Assembly (NCBI RefSeq): GCF_009858175.1
Contig: NZ_CP047393.1
Location: 2,480,001-2,544,000, forward strand
Direction of reading: 5' to 3'
DNA: 64,000 nucleotides
From: Pontibacillus sp. HMF3514
GTDB lineage: Bacteria > Bacillota > Bacilli > Bacillales > BH030062
Of this stretch, positions 53,764-63,095 are shown piece by piece (within the stretch, counting starts at the first letter, position 1; each line of letters begins with the position of its first letter). The notes beneath the pieces are model-generated. The model had not been told where the DNA came from and made no database searches. It saw nothing but the letters and a program-made list of their open reading frames with translations. A program made the position numbers and the translations under genes.

Positions 53764-54213
53764 TTAGAGCATATCCAGGAATCGATCACGAATTTGAACC
53801 GAATCATCCTCTGTACGACAAATGATCATACAAGTATCGTCTCCACAGATCGTTCCTAAAATCTCATCCCATTCTAAATTATCAATTAATGCGCCGATCG
53901 CATTCGCATTTCCGGGTAATGTCTTCATAACGATAAAATGACCCGCTGTATCAATTCTTACAAATGCATCAATCATAAGTCGTTTTAGTTTCTCAAAAGG
54001 GTTAAAGCGCTGATCAGCTGGTAGGCTATACTTATATCTGCCATCTACCATAGGCACTTTAACCAAATGGAGTTCTTTAATATCACGGGAAACCGTAGCT
54101 TGAGTTACATTGTAGCCTAAGCTTTTGAGTCGATCCACTAACTCATCTTGTGTTTCGATATCATTTTCAGCAATAAGTTCTCTTATCTTGATATGCCGTT
54201 GTCCTTTGTTCAT
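53764..54213 (-). CDS. argR: Arginine repressor (ArgR/AhrC)
   Basis: The 149-residue protein has an N-terminal winged helix with [18 protein letters not shown] and a C-terminal oligomerisation/arginine-binding domain ending in [16 protein letters not shown], with the paired Asp that bind arginine. It represses arginine synthesis and activates catabolism. It is conserved in this place between tlyA and recN. A terminator separates it from the tlyA-like gene. Confidence 0.95.
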   Translation of the reverse strand: MNKGQRHIKIRELIAENDIETQDELVDRLKSLGYNVTQATVSRDIKELHLVKVPMVDGRYKYSLPADQRFNPFEKLKRLMIDAFVRIDTAGHFIVMKTLPGNANAIGALIDNLEWDEILGTICGDDTCMIICRTEDDSVQIRDRFLDML

Positions 54214-54283
54214 GCCTCTCCCTCGTTTCTTCCCTTATTCAGTATTTGATTAACTTCATCATTTACGTTTTATAAATATGTAG

Positions 54284-54320
54284 GAATAAAAAAGGGGGCC
54301 ACATATCCATGTAGCCCCTC
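54284..54320 (-). terminator. Terminator of the tlyA-dxs transcription unit
   Basis: On the minus strand GGGGCTACAT and ATGTGGCCCC form a stem with a G-U pair and are followed by CTTTTTTATT. Confidence 0.85.
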
Positions 54321-54330
54321 CTGGTATTGT

Positions 54331-55143
54331 TTATGAATGGGCTTCGTGAGCTTCTTGTACGATACGTTCCACTTCGACATCAGGGTTTAAGATTCCTTCT
54401 TTCCCACTCCATCGTAAATGGGCCAAGAATTCAATATTACCATCGCCCCCGGTAATCGGTGAATACGTAACTTCTTCCACAGAAAACCCTTTTTCAACTG
54501 CAAAATCTAAAATATTTTGCAGTACATGTTTATGAACTTTTGGATCCCGAACAATCCCTTTTTTACCAACCTGTTCTCTACCCGCTTCAAATTGGGGCTT
54601 AATAAGGGCAACTACATCTCCACCCTCTTCAATAAGTGTCGCAAGTACAGGTAAGATTAGCTTTAAGGAAATGAAGGAAACATCAATTGATGCAACATTT
54701 GGTGTTCCTTCTGTTAAATCCTCTGGTGTTACATAACGAAAGTTTGTGCGTTCCATTACGGTTACACGTTCATCATTCCTTAGCTTCCAATCCAGTTGAT
54801 TGTAGCCGACATCAATCGCGTAACTTTGAATGGCACCATTTTGAAAAGCACAATCGGTAAAACCTCCAGTTGAGGATCCGATATCAATTAAAATTTTGCC
54901 CTCAAGAGAAAGGTCAAAGGTTTTAATCGCCTTTTCAAGCTTTAACCCACCTCGGCTCACATAAGGAATAGCTTTTCCTTTAATATGAAGTGGAATGGCT
55001 TCATCAACCTTTACACCAGGTTTGTCCATCTTGATGTTTTCTGAGAATACTAAACCAGCCATAATGCTTCGTTTAGCCTTTTCTCTCGTTTCAATTAAAC
55101 CTCGTTCAACGAGGAGGGTATCAAGTCTTACTTTCTTTGGCAT
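54331..55143 (-). CDS. yqxC: TlyA-family rRNA 2'-O-methyltransferase / S4-domain protein (YqxC)
   Basis: The 270-residue protein has an N-terminal S4 RNA-binding domain (VRLDTLLVERGLIETREKA) and a FtsJ/RrmJ-like methyltransferase fold with SAM loop LIDIGSSTGGFTDCAFQ and VALIKPQFEAGREQ. TlyA homologues methylate rRNA at ribose 2'-O. It follows dxs by 7 bp and belongs to the same unit, as in other Bacilli. Confidence 0.9.
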   Translation of the reverse strand: MPKKVRLDTLLVERGLIETREKAKRSIMAGLVFSENIKMDKPGVKVDEAIPLHIKGKAIPYVSRGGLKLEKAIKTFDLSLEGKILIDIGSSTGGFTDCAFQNGAIQSYAIDVGYNQLDWKLRNDERVTVMERTNFRYVTPEDLTEGTPNVASIDVSFISLKLILPVLATLIEEGGDVVALIKPQFEAGREQVGKKGIVRDPKVHKHVLQNILDFAVEKGFSVEEVTYSPITGGDGNIEFLAHLRWSGKEGILNPDVEVERIVQEAHEAHS

Positions 55144-55150
55144 CTTCTCT

Positions 55151-57043
55151 TCAAGCCCTTTGCTTTTTTTCTGGTATTAACTGTTTCAAACGCTTCATGA
55201 TCTCATCTTTTGTCAGGCCGATTTCGTTGTAAAGTTCTTTGACGCTACCATGTTCGATATAACGATCTGGGATACCCATGCGTTCAATCGTCTGGTTATG
55301 GCACTTATTCTCTTCAGCGAATTCAAGAACACCACTACCAAAACCACCTTTAAGAACGGCTTCTTCTATCGTTAATATAGGCATATTCATGTCCATTAGA
55401 TCGTGTAGCATCGCTTCATCCATTGGTTTAATAAATCGAGCATTAATGACACGAACCGATAAGCCCTGGCTTTCAAGTTCTTTACTTGCTTCAAGAGCCA
55501 TTGGGATTGTTGTACCAAACGTTAAAATCGCTGCATCTTTACCTTCTTTAAGTACTTCCCAAGAACCAATAGGAATGCTCTTCAATTCTTTATCCATTTC
55601 TACGCCTAAACCATTACCTCTTGGGTAACGAATTCCGATCGGACCATCATCATACTCCATTGCTGTCTGAACCATGTGCTGGCCTTCATTTTCATCCTTA
55701 GGCATCATGAGCGTCATGTTTGGTAAGGAACGTAAAAAGGCAACATCGAAAACGCCTTGGTGCGTTTCACCATCTGCGCCAACGAGTCCTGCACGGTCAA
55801 TACCAAACATCACATTCAGGTTTTGGCGGCACACATCGTGAACGAGTTGGTCATATCCACGTTGTAAAAACGTTGAATATATCGCTAGAAATGGCTTCAT
55901 ACCTTGTGTTGCCATGCCAGCAGATAACGTAGTTGCATGCTGTTCTGCAATCCCAACATCAAATAAACGGTCTGGGAATTCTTCTTTAAACTTTTCAAGC
56001 TTAGATCCAAGAATCATTGCAGGTGTAATGACAGCAAGTCGATTGTCTTTACGTGCAATAACACGTAAGGATTCACTAATGACATCACTCCAAGCAGGAG
56101 GAGCATCTGTTGCCTTGATTTTCTCACCTGATTCAATCTTATAAGGACCAACACCGTGCCACTTATCTTTTTGATCCGTTTCAGCAGGGTGATATCCTTT
56201 ACCTTTTTGCGTCATAACATGCACGAGTACAGGTCCTTCTGTTTTCTTTGCATACTCAAGGTTTTCAAATAAATCCTCAAAGTTATGCCCATCTACCGGT
56301 CCATAATAGGTAAACCCGAGTTCTTCGAAGAACATTCCAGGAACCATGAAATACTTCATGCTATCTTTCATACGCTCAGCAACCGTTGCAAGACGTCCAC
56401 CTACAGCTGGAATACGTTTGAGCAACCATTCCATTTCATCTTTCATCCAGTGATATTTATGTGCACTTCTCATGCGCCCTAATACGTTGTGCAATGCACC
56501 AACATTGTGAGCAATTGACATTTCATTATCATTTAAAATAACCACTACATTTTTCTTCTCGTCTCCGATATGGTTTAACGCTTCAAGCGCCATACCACCT
56601 GTGAGAGCTCCATCTCCTATAATGGGAACAATGGAGTTGTCCTCACCTTTCATATCACGAGCAATCGCCATACCCATAGCCGCTGATAATGAAGTTGAGC
56701 TATGTCCTGTTTCCCATACATCATGCTCACTTTCATTGCGCTTTGGAAAGCCGCAAAGGCCCTGATATTGACGCAGTGTATCAAATTGGCCTGTACGACC
56801 TGTTAAAATCTTGTGTATATAAGATTGATGACCCACATCCCAGACAAACTTGTCCTCTGGGCTGTTAAATACTTTATGAAGAGCAAGCGTTAACTCGACT
56901 ACTCCCAAGTTGGCACCTAAGTGACCACCTGTAACAGAAAGCTTTTCAATTAAAAAGTTTCTCACAGTAGAGGCTAACTTTTCTAGTTCTTCATTCGAGC
57001 ATTCTTTTAAAAATGACGGGTCTTGTATCTCGTTTAGATCCAT
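55151..57043 (-). CDS. dxs: 1-deoxy-D-xylulose-5-phosphate synthase
   Basis: The 630-residue protein is of the transketolase superfamily. It contains [17 protein letters not shown], the thiamine diphosphate motif [16 protein letters not shown]...NDNEMS and the pyrimidine domain segment [17 protein letters not shown] with the conserved Glu. It condenses pyruvate and glyceraldehyde 3-phosphate, the first step of the MEP isoprenoid route. It lies 22 bp after oapA, so dxs, OLE RNA and oapA are probably cotranscribed with ispA. Confidence 0.95.
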   Translation of the reverse strand: MDLNEIQDPSFLKECSNEELEKLASTVRNFLIEKLSVTGGHLGANLGVVELTLALHKVFNSPEDKFVWDVGHQSYIHKILTGRTGQFDTLRQYQGLCGFPKRNESEHDVWETGHSSTSLSAAMGMAIARDMKGEDNSIVPIIGDGALTGGMALEALNHIGDEKKNVVVILNDNEMSIAHNVGALHNVLGRMRSAHKYHWMKDEMEWLLKRIPAVGGRLATVAERMKDSMKYFMVPGMFFEELGFTYYGPVDGHNFEDLFENLEYAKKTEGPVLVHVMTQKGKGYHPAETDQKDKWHGVGPYKIESGEKIKATDAPPAWSDVISESLRVIARKDNRLAVITPAMILGSKLEKFKEEFPDRLFDVGIAEQHATTLSAGMATQGMKPFLAIYSTFLQRGYDQLVHDVCRQNLNVMFGIDRAGLVGADGETHQGVFDVAFLRSLPNMTLMMPKDENEGQHMVQTAMEYDDGPIGIRYPRGNGLGVEMDKELKSIPIGSWEVLKEGKDAAILTFGTTIPMALEASKELESQGLSVRVINARFIKPMDEAMLHDLMDMNMPILTIEEAVLKGGFGSGVLEFAEENKCHNQTIERMGIPDRYIEHGSVKELYNEIGLTKDEIMKRLKQLIPEKKQRA

Positions 57044-57065
57044 TCGGGATCACTCGCCTTCATTA

Positions 57066-57659
57066 TCAATTTCTGGAGGTTTTCTTCTCCCTCGGTAATA
57101 AATTAATATTAAGCTTTCTCTCAATAAGGGCAATAATACGTGCTGCGAAGAATATAATATCAGTCGAAGAGTGGACAGCAAAGTATTTCCCCATTGCTTT
57201 CCCTCCAACTGTGACTGCAGCAACAATACTTGTGAAAATAACGGAAATGACAAACTGAAGAGTGCTTCCATCTGATTGTCCAAAAATCTGTGCTATACGT
57301 AGAACAACAATGGCTGCAGCTGTACCACTAATAACACCAGCTATATCCCCGATTACGTCATTACAAAAACTTGCAAATCGATCAGCATTGCGCACAATAA
57401 TAATAGCTTCTTTGGAACCGTTTACTTTTTCTGCTGCCATGGCGTGAAATGGTACTTCATCAGCCGCCGTGGCTGCAATTCCAAGCATATCAAAAAGCAC
57501 CCCTATGATTACAATCGTAAATACGATTATAATACCAACCAGATAGAAAACATCATTTAATATAAATGTAGAAATAACTGAAAAAATAGCCGCTAACACG
57601 AACGTGATAACGGCGATACCCAAGCTAAATTTTAGTGACTTTTGTAATTGTGTCTTCAT
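57066..57659 (-). CDS. oapA: OLE-associated membrane protein OapA
   Basis: The 197-residue protein has four hydrophobic segments (about 10-33, 36-63, 98-128 and 130-150) and an acidic patch after helix 2 (FDMLGIAATAADEVPFHAM). It lies directly downstream of the OLE RNA locus and upstream of dxs. This is the arrangement described for the OLE ribonucleoprotein of Bacillus halodurans, where OapA anchors OLE RNA in the membrane. AGAGGT precedes the ATG. No other function is evident. The assignment rests on gene context and topology and is strong. Confidence 0.9.
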   Translation of the reverse strand: MKTQLQKSLKFSLGIAVITFVLAAIFSVISTFILNDVFYLVGIIIVFTIVIIGVLFDMLGIAATAADEVPFHAMAAEKVNGSKEAIIIVRNADRFASFCNDVIGDIAGVISGTAAAIVVLRIAQIFGQSDGSTLQFVISVIFTSIVAAVTVGGKAMGKYFAVHSSTDIIFFAARIIALIERKLNINLLPREKKTSRN

Positions 57660-57700
57660 GGATTACCTCTATATATATCAATCATAGTTTATGTATCGAG

Positions 57701-58306
57701 CAGGATGGTCACCTAAAAGATAAAAACTGCGGCTTAGGTCCAGTAGGTTTTCCCAAGCAGATACTGCGTGTTGCCACGACAGCGGTTCCCCTTCAAATCT
57801 GCCTTAGCACCGTCACCGGTTACTAGACTGGATTGCCACTTAGTCCGCACTATAATCCCTCTTAGGTGTCCATGCGAACAGTCTAGGAGATTTCCTCGGC
57901 AGCCTTTGGCCGTTTCTTAGCCTCTTTTGCAGCGCTGATTTCATATGGTCGGGTAAGTGTCGTTGTAGTGGCCATCTACTCTAACACCTAAAAGCCATAA
58001 TCCCCTCAGAGCCACTCAAGGCAGGCTACGCTGTGGACCGATTAATCTTCCCAAAAGCGATCTCACAGGTTCATACCCCATTTCATAGCAGACGTTTGAG
58101 AACAGCCTCCTACAAATATGGGCCTCCGCGGAAGCAGGGTCAACGCCCACATGCCTTTGTGGATCGCCCTGCGACCTTAACTCCCAGCATCGACCCAAGG
58201 CTGGGCGCCTCAAGCCAACACAAGGAACTTCATCGATGTGCCCTTTGGCGGATTTTTAGGCCCGCCTTCAGAAACGGAGGGCCGACTAGAATACTGCACC
58301 ATCCTG
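57701..58306 (-). ncRNA. ole: OLE RNA (ornate large extremophilic RNA), about 606 nt
   Basis: No protein gene fits this 700-bp gap between ispA and oapA, yet it is GC-richer than its surroundings and full of paired segments. The ends close on each other: the 5' end reads CAGGATGGTGCAGTATTC and the 3' end GGTGACCATCCTG on the minus strand. The size, the multi-stem content with GGCGGGCCT...GGCCCTCC and AAGGCTGCCGAGGAAATC, and the placement beside oapA identify OLE RNA. It forms a membrane complex with OapA that helps the cell withstand short-chain alcohols, cold and Mg2+ or carbon stress in the studied alkaliphile. Exact processed ends are approximate. Confidence 0.9.
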
Positions 58307-58363
58307 TTTATATTACTAATATATCATATTCGTCTGACATCCTCAATCCACAGCTAATAACAA

Positions 58364-59248
58364 TTATTTCTTTCGATGCTGAATGTAGTCAATAAATTCC
58401 TCTAAAAGCGTACTATCGACGCCTGCTTCCTTCAAAGCTTCTTTTGCTTGACTAGCATAGTAGTCCCTTTTATCAATGGCACCTTGAAGCCCTAAAAGCT
58501 GAGGATACGTACTTTTAGAATTGTTTTCATCACTACCAACAGGTTTCCCCATCTCTTCTTCATCGCCAATTACATCTAAAATGTCATCCTGTACCTGAAA
58601 AAGTAAGCCAAGATGTCTTGCATATTTTTCAATGGATTGTAATTGACTTTGATTCGCTCCACCAACGTAAGCTCCAGCAACCGCTGAAAAACGAAGTAAC
58701 TCGCCTGTTTTGTGCTTATGGATCTCTTCAAGCTTTGCAACAGTCAATTCTTGGTTTTCTGCTTCCATATCAAGCATTTGACCAGCTACCATACCTTCTG
58801 CTCCACTTGCCTTGGAAAGCTCCCTACTAAGATAGACTTTCTCTTCATCTTGCAAAAGGTCATGATTCGTAATAGCGAAAAAAGAAGCTGTTAGTAAACC
58901 GTCACCTGCTAAAATAGCTGTTGCATCATCAAATTTTTTATGATTAGTTGGCATACCTCTTCGGATATCATCATTATCCATAGCCGGCAAATCATCATGA
59001 ATAAGCGAATAGGTATGTACCATCTCTACAGCACAGCCTACTGGTAGGGCACGGTTAGGCGATCCTCCATAAGCTTCACAAGCCATGAGAAGTAAAATGG
59101 GGCGAATTCGTTTTCCGCCTGCCTGAATGGAATACAACATCGAATCTCGTAAGCGCTCAGGCACTTGTAGCGAGTAGACGAATTGTTCTAACTGTTGATT
59201 AATCGTGTCCATGTAACCACTGATATAATCCGTTAACGTATTAGTCAC
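58364..59248 (-). CDS. ispA: Farnesyl diphosphate synthase (polyprenyl synthase)
   Basis: The 294-residue protein has the two Asp-rich motifs of trans-prenyltransferases: DDLPAMD in [17 protein letters not shown] and DDILD in [21 protein letters not shown] is the isopentenyl diphosphate site. It condenses IPP with DMAPP and GPP. The GTG at 59248 overlaps the xseB stop (GTGACTAA) and has GGGGGAAG upstream; MTNTLTDYI aligns with the B. subtilis N-terminus. OLE RNA follows on the same strand. Confidence 0.9.
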   Translation of the reverse strand: MTNTLTDYISGYMDTINQQLEQFVYSLQVPERLRDSMLYSIQAGGKRIRPILLLMACEAYGGSPNRALPVGCAVEMVHTYSLIHDDLPAMDNDDIRRGMPTNHKKFDDATAILAGDGLLTASFFAITNHDLLQDEEKVYLSRELSKASGAEGMVAGQMLDMEAENQELTVAKLEEIHKHKTGELLRFSAVAGAYVGGANQSQLQSIEKYARHLGLLFQVQDDILDVIGDEEEMGKPVGSDENNSKSTYPQLLGLQGAIDKRDYYASQAKEALKEAGVDSTLLEEFIDYIQHRKK

Positions 59249-59495
59249 TATCTTCTTCCCCCTGGACAGAGAAAGACTCAAATTCACCTTGTTCGTTCAT
59301 GATTTGTTTCATTTGTTTTTCCACATGCATTAATTTATCATTACACATTTTCGAAAGCTTCATGCCTTCTTGATAATAAGTAATTGCCTTTTCAAGAGGT
59401 ACATCTCCCTCTTCAAGCTTATCTACTAGTTCTTCTAATTGTTTCATTGCTTCTTCAAAACTGAGTTCTTCCTGTTGGACTTCTTTATCACTCAT
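59241..59495 (-). CDS. xseB: Exodeoxyribonuclease VII small subunit
   Basis: The 84-residue protein has the conserved core [28 protein letters not shown] in pieces and [16 protein letters not shown]. It forms the helical arm of exonuclease VII with XseA. GAGGAGG precedes the ATG, which overlaps the xseA stop by 8 bp. Confidence 0.95.
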   Translation of the reverse strand: MSDKEVQQEELSFEEAMKQLEELVDKLEEGDVPLEKAITYYQEGMKLSKMCNDKLMHVEKQMKQIMNEQGEFESFSVQGEEDSD

Positions 59496-60840
59496 TTTGA
59501 TCCTCCTCTTCCATTCCCCAAACTTGGCAATCTAAAACACCATCTTGTACTTTCACCTGCATTGGATCACCAGGTTGAACATCACGAATGGATTTTACGA
59601 CTGTTCCTTGCTCAGAATAAGGAATCGCATAGCCACGTTTTATCGTTTCCAATGGATTTAACAATGTCAATTTACTAATCAGTTCATGATACGTTTGCAT
59701 TTTTGATTTCGTTTCTTGCTGCATGGCACGATTCATTCGTTTCGTTGTTTGAACTAGCTCCTGTTTTGCCAATCGTAAAGATTTTTCAGGGTGTTGTTGT
59801 TGCAAACGTTTTTGTATGTTCGTTAAATCATTCTGGTTTTGATTCATAAATTGAACAGAAGCTTTTTGTAATTGGTCATACATCCGATCAAGCTCTTGTT
59901 CTTTTTGACGCATCAGTTGTTCAGGATAACGAAAAGCGTATGATTTTTGTTTTTGAGCCAGTTTTTCTTTAGCCTGGTTCATCTGAACATCCATAACGTT
60001 TTGTACACGACGTCTTAGGTTTTGAATCCGTTCTGCAACTTCAGCCTGAGATGGTACGGCTACTTCTGCAGCACCTGTTGGGGTTGGTGCTCTATAGTCA
60101 GCTACAAAATCACTAATTGTGAAGTCTGTTTCGTGTCCGACCGCAGAAATAATAGGGATATCAGATGCAGCAATGGCTCTTGCTACAACTTCTTCGTTAA
60201 ACGCCCAAAGCTCTTCAATTGAGCCACCTCCACGTCCAACGATCATAACATCGTAATCGTTTAGTTCATTCACTTTTTCAATGGCCTGAACGATCGATGT
60301 CTTAGCGTTTTGACCCTGAACGAGAACAGGGAACACGGTTACACGTACATTTGGATAGCGTCGATCAATCGTTGTTAAAATATCACGAACAGCTGCTCCA
60401 GTTGGAGAGGTTAAAACGGCGATAGAACGAGGGTAAGATGGTAGTGGCTTCTTCAGATGATCATCAAATAATCCCTCAGTCGTTAGCTTTTTCTTCAGTT
60501 CTTCATATGCTAAATAAAGAGCTCCAAGCCCGTCTGGTTCCATTTGATGTATATAAAGCTGGTATTGACCATGAGGTTCATAGACCCCGATTTCACCGCG
60601 AATTAACACATTCATTCCGTTCTCAGGTGTGAACTTCATATAACGATTGTAGCCTGCAAACATAACAGCATTGACTCGTGACTTATCATCTTTGATTGTT
60701 AGATACATATGACCACGGCTATGATGCTTAAAATTCGATATTTCCCCTCTAAGAAATACTTCTTTTAAATGAGGATCACTCTCAAATTTTCGTTTAATGT
60801 ATTTAGTTAAAGCTGAAACAGTTAAATATCGGTCTTGCAC
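59488..60840 (-). CDS. xseA: Exodeoxyribonuclease VII large subunit
   Basis: The 450-residue protein has an N-terminal OB fold ([19 protein letters not shown]), a catalytic domain with [19 protein letters not shown] and [40 protein letters not shown] in parts, and a coiled-coil arm. It degrades single-stranded DNA in both directions. It starts with GTG after AAGGAG. xseB overlaps its end. Confidence 0.95.
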   Translation of the reverse strand: MQDRYLTVSALTKYIKRKFESDPHLKEVFLRGEISNFKHHSRGHMYLTIKDDKSRVNAVMFAGYNRYMKFTPENGMNVLIRGEIGVYEPHGQYQLYIHQMEPDGLGALYLAYEELKKKLTTEGLFDDHLKKPLPSYPRSIAVLTSPTGAAVRDILTTIDRRYPNVRVTVFPVLVQGQNAKTSIVQAIEKVNELNDYDVMIVGRGGGSIEELWAFNEEVVARAIAASDIPIISAVGHETDFTISDFVADYRAPTPTGAAEVAVPSQAEVAERIQNLRRRVQNVMDVQMNQAKEKLAQKQKSYAFRYPEQLMRQKEQELDRMYDQLQKASVQFMNQNQNDLTNIQKRLQQQHPEKSLRLAKQELVQTTKRMNRAMQQETKSKMQTYHELISKLTLLNPLETIKRGYAIPYSEQGTVVKSIRDVQPGDPMQVKVQDGVLDCQVWGMEEEDQNE

Positions 60841-60842
60841 CG

Positions 60843-61712
60843 TTATGAACTCCTTTGTGAGATTTCATTAAGCTGTCTAGCTGCTTTAATTGTGTTTTGT
60901 AAAAGCATGGTAATCGTCATTGGCCCAACACCTCTAGGAACTGGAGTTATGTATGCCGCACGCTCCTTAGCTGATTCAAAATCTACATCTCCAGTAAGAG
61001 ATCCATCTTCAATGCGGTTGATTCCAACATCAATAACGGTTGCACCTTCTTTTACGTAGTCGCCTGTAACAAAACCAGGCTTCCCAACAGCCACAATTAA
61101 AATATCTGCTTGTTTTGTCATTTCTTTGAGATTGTGCGTTCGAGAATGACAATACGTCACAGTAGCGTTTTCATTTAACAAGATTTGGCCAATTGGTTTA
61201 CCAACGATACGACTACGGCCTAGCACAACGGCATGTTTACCTTCGATTTTAATATTTTTCTCTTTCAACATCGTTAAAATGCCGAGTGGGGTACATGGTA
61301 GAAATGTGTCCTTCTCTGCCATCATACGTCCAATATTTACTGGGTGGAAGCCGTCCACATCTTTTTCTGGGGTAATTGTCTCGATAACCACATCTTCATT
61401 TATGTGGTCAGGAAGAGGTAATTGCACCAGAATACCATGAATGGATGGATCAACATTTAATTCATGAATTAATTCCAATAATTTCTCCTGGGTTGTATTC
61501 TCAGGTAGTTCAATTAAGTTAGAGTCCATGCCAATACTGTTAGACGCTTTTTCTTTCCCTCTTACATAGGAAAGAGAAGCTGGATCATTTCCTACAATTA
61601 CAACCGTTAATTGAGGTATTACATCAAGCTTCTTTAACTCTGCAACTTCATCTGTCATACGTTCTCGGATGTTGTTCGAAAGTTCACGACCATAGATGAT
61701 TTCTGCTGACAT
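60843..61712 (-). CDS. folD: Methylenetetrahydrofolate dehydrogenase/cyclohydrolase FolD
   Basis: The 289-residue protein has SYVRGKEKASNSIGM with the catalytic Tyr and Lys, VDGFHPVNIGRM, PCTPLGILTML and the NADP loop VLGRSRIVGKPIGQILL. It interconverts one-carbon tetrahydrofolate forms. GGGGAGAGGAG precedes the ATG; it is 2 bp before xseA. Confidence 0.95.
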   Translation of the reverse strand: MSAEIIYGRELSNNIRERMTDEVAELKKLDVIPQLTVVIVGNDPASLSYVRGKEKASNSIGMDSNLIELPENTTQEKLLELIHELNVDPSIHGILVQLPLPDHINEDVVIETITPEKDVDGFHPVNIGRMMAEKDTFLPCTPLGILTMLKEKNIKIEGKHAVVLGRSRIVGKPIGQILLNENATVTYCHSRTHNLKEMTKQADILIVAVGKPGFVTGDYVKEGATVIDVGINRIEDGSLTGDVDFESAKERAAYITPVPRGVGPMTITMLLQNTIKAARQLNEISQRSS

Positions 61713-61733
61713 TTTACTCCTCTCCCCTTTTCA

Positions 61734-62117
61734 TTATTTAAGCATTTTTTTAAGAACTCCATTAATAAAGCTTCCAGACTTGTCATCCCCGAATGCCTTG
61801 GCTAACTCGATGGCTTCGTTTAACGTAACCTTTTCTGGAATTTCTTCCTCATAGGTTAATTCATACGTAGCTAATCGTAGCAATGTTTTTTCTACAGAAG
61901 CAATTCGTTCGAAAGACCATTTTTCAAGGTGATCTGAAATCTTTTGATCAATGGCATCACGATTGTCTACAACACCTATCACAAGTTGATTCAAAAATGT
62001 ATCATGAACAGGCTCGTCCTCTGTTACATTTTGAATCGCTTCCTCTGCAGTCATTTCATTGATATCCATTTGAAAAATTGCCTGAAAAGCTTTCTCTCTT
62101 GCTGTGTGACGATTCAT
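61734..62117 (-). CDS. nusB: Transcription antitermination factor NusB
   Basis: The 127-residue all-helical protein begins NRHTAREKAFQAIFQMD and ends with LNEAIELAKAFGDDKSGSFINGVL, both NusB hallmarks. It acts in rRNA antitermination with NusE. The ATG at 62117 has AAAGGAG upstream; a longer start at 62138 lies over that site. Confidence 0.95.
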   Translation of the reverse strand: MNRHTAREKAFQAIFQMDINEMTAEEAIQNVTEDEPVHDTFLNQLVIGVVDNRDAIDQKISDHLEKWSFERIASVEKTLLRLATYELTYEEEIPEKVTLNEAIELAKAFGDDKSGSFINGVLKKMLK

Positions 62118-62278
62118 TTTCCATTCTCCTTTATTCATCGTACCCTGTACGTTTCATTCCGTTAGAATCATAACACGTTCTAGGTATAAATACATCGATT
62201 TTAATACGTAAAACATGTTATCAAAGCAAATTTCTATTATAAGCGAATCTGTAAAGAAAGTTAAGGAAAAAATGATAT

Positions 62279-62612
62279 GGAAAAGCGCAAGCGCCCGTTT
62301 AGCAACGAAGGGACTGGACTGAGCCCGTAGTACGATTAACCAAACTTGCTGATTGTCAAGCCAACAGGCGCAGACAGAAGCTTAGTTGCCGTGGTACTTT
62401 CACCTAGAAATTTTAACTACGCCGAGTTCCTTCTTTGTTAAAATTTCATGTCTTAAACGTGTAAAGGAAACACGATGAACGAAGTGAATCGATGTTGACT
62501 TATCGTACGGAGGAAGTATGACCGACTATGTTCGTCACGTCCTGTGACAACGTCCATCTGACCCACGTCGTGTGGGCCCAAGTCCATTCGTTGCTGGGCG
62601 CTGGAGCTAGAC
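62279..62612. repeat. 334-bp palindromic repeat element
   Basis: The ends are inverted: GCGCAAGCGCCCG...AGCAACGAAGGGACTGG on the left and, on the other strand, CTAGCTCCAGCGCCC then AGCAACGAATGGACTTGG on the right. Inside are more paired pieces, such as GGTACTTTCACC, CGTGTAAAGGAAACACG and CCCACGTCGTGTGGG. No frame of note is present. It fills most of the nusB-yqhY gap. A short derivative lies at 47136-47174. Confidence 0.7.
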
Positions 62613-62630
62613 ATAACCTCCTATAGAATA

Positions 62631-62664
62631 AAAAGACCATAAAAGTATTCCCTTTTATGGTCTT
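62631..62664 (-). terminator. Terminator of the accBC-yqhY unit
   Basis: AAGACCATAAAAG and CTTTTATGGTCTT pair with a short loop and T/A runs on both sides, so it can work on both strands. It lies just downstream of the Asp23-family gene. Confidence 0.9.
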
Positions 62665-62678
62665 AAATATAGGCTTCA

Positions 62679-63080
62679 TTATTCTTCTGGCAGTTCTTCT
62701 TCTTCCTCTTCTTTATCCATTTGAACCCCAACAATATGAACATTAATCTCTTTAATCTCAAGAGCAGTCATATTCTTAAGGGCTTGACGTGTATTATCTT
62801 GAATTTTTTGAGCTGTTTTTGGAATGGAAATACCAAAGTCCATCACGACATAGATATCAAGGACGATGCCATCTTCAGCTAATTCAACCTTTACACCTTT
62901 ACCGTGGTTTTTCTTACCTAAGCGCTCGGCTACACCTGTTGCGAAGTTTCCACGCATTTCAGCGACGCCGGCAACTTCGGAAGCAGCAATACCTGCGATG
63001 ACTTCAATCACTTCCGGAGCAATCTCAACTTCACCTAAGTTTGACCCTTCACCAACACTTAATAAATGATTTTCACTCAT
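62679..63080 (-). CDS. yqhY: Asp23/Gls24-family protein (YqhY)
   Basis: The 133-residue protein has the Asp23 fold: LGEVEIAPEVIEVIAGIAASEV, VAEMRGNFATGVAERLG and DIYVVMDFGISIPKTAQKIQ, then a very acidic tail (DKEEEEEELPEE). Its place after accC matches YqhY, which in B. subtilis is linked to control of acetyl-CoA carboxylase. The ATG at 63080 has AAGGGAG upstream. It is followed by a terminator. Confidence 0.9.
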   Translation of the reverse strand: MSENHLLSVGEGSNLGEVEIAPEVIEVIAGIAASEVAGVAEMRGNFATGVAERLGKKNHGKGVKVELAEDGIVLDIYVVMDFGISIPKTAQKIQDNTRQALKNMTALEIKEINVHIVGVQMDKEEEEEELPEE

Positions 63081-63095
63081 GACGGTCACTCCCTT

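Noticed and set aside
58033-58395. 120-codon plus-strand frame over the OLE region
   Set aside because: It lies antisense to OLE RNA, has no ribosome binding site and its product has the composition of a translated structured RNA.
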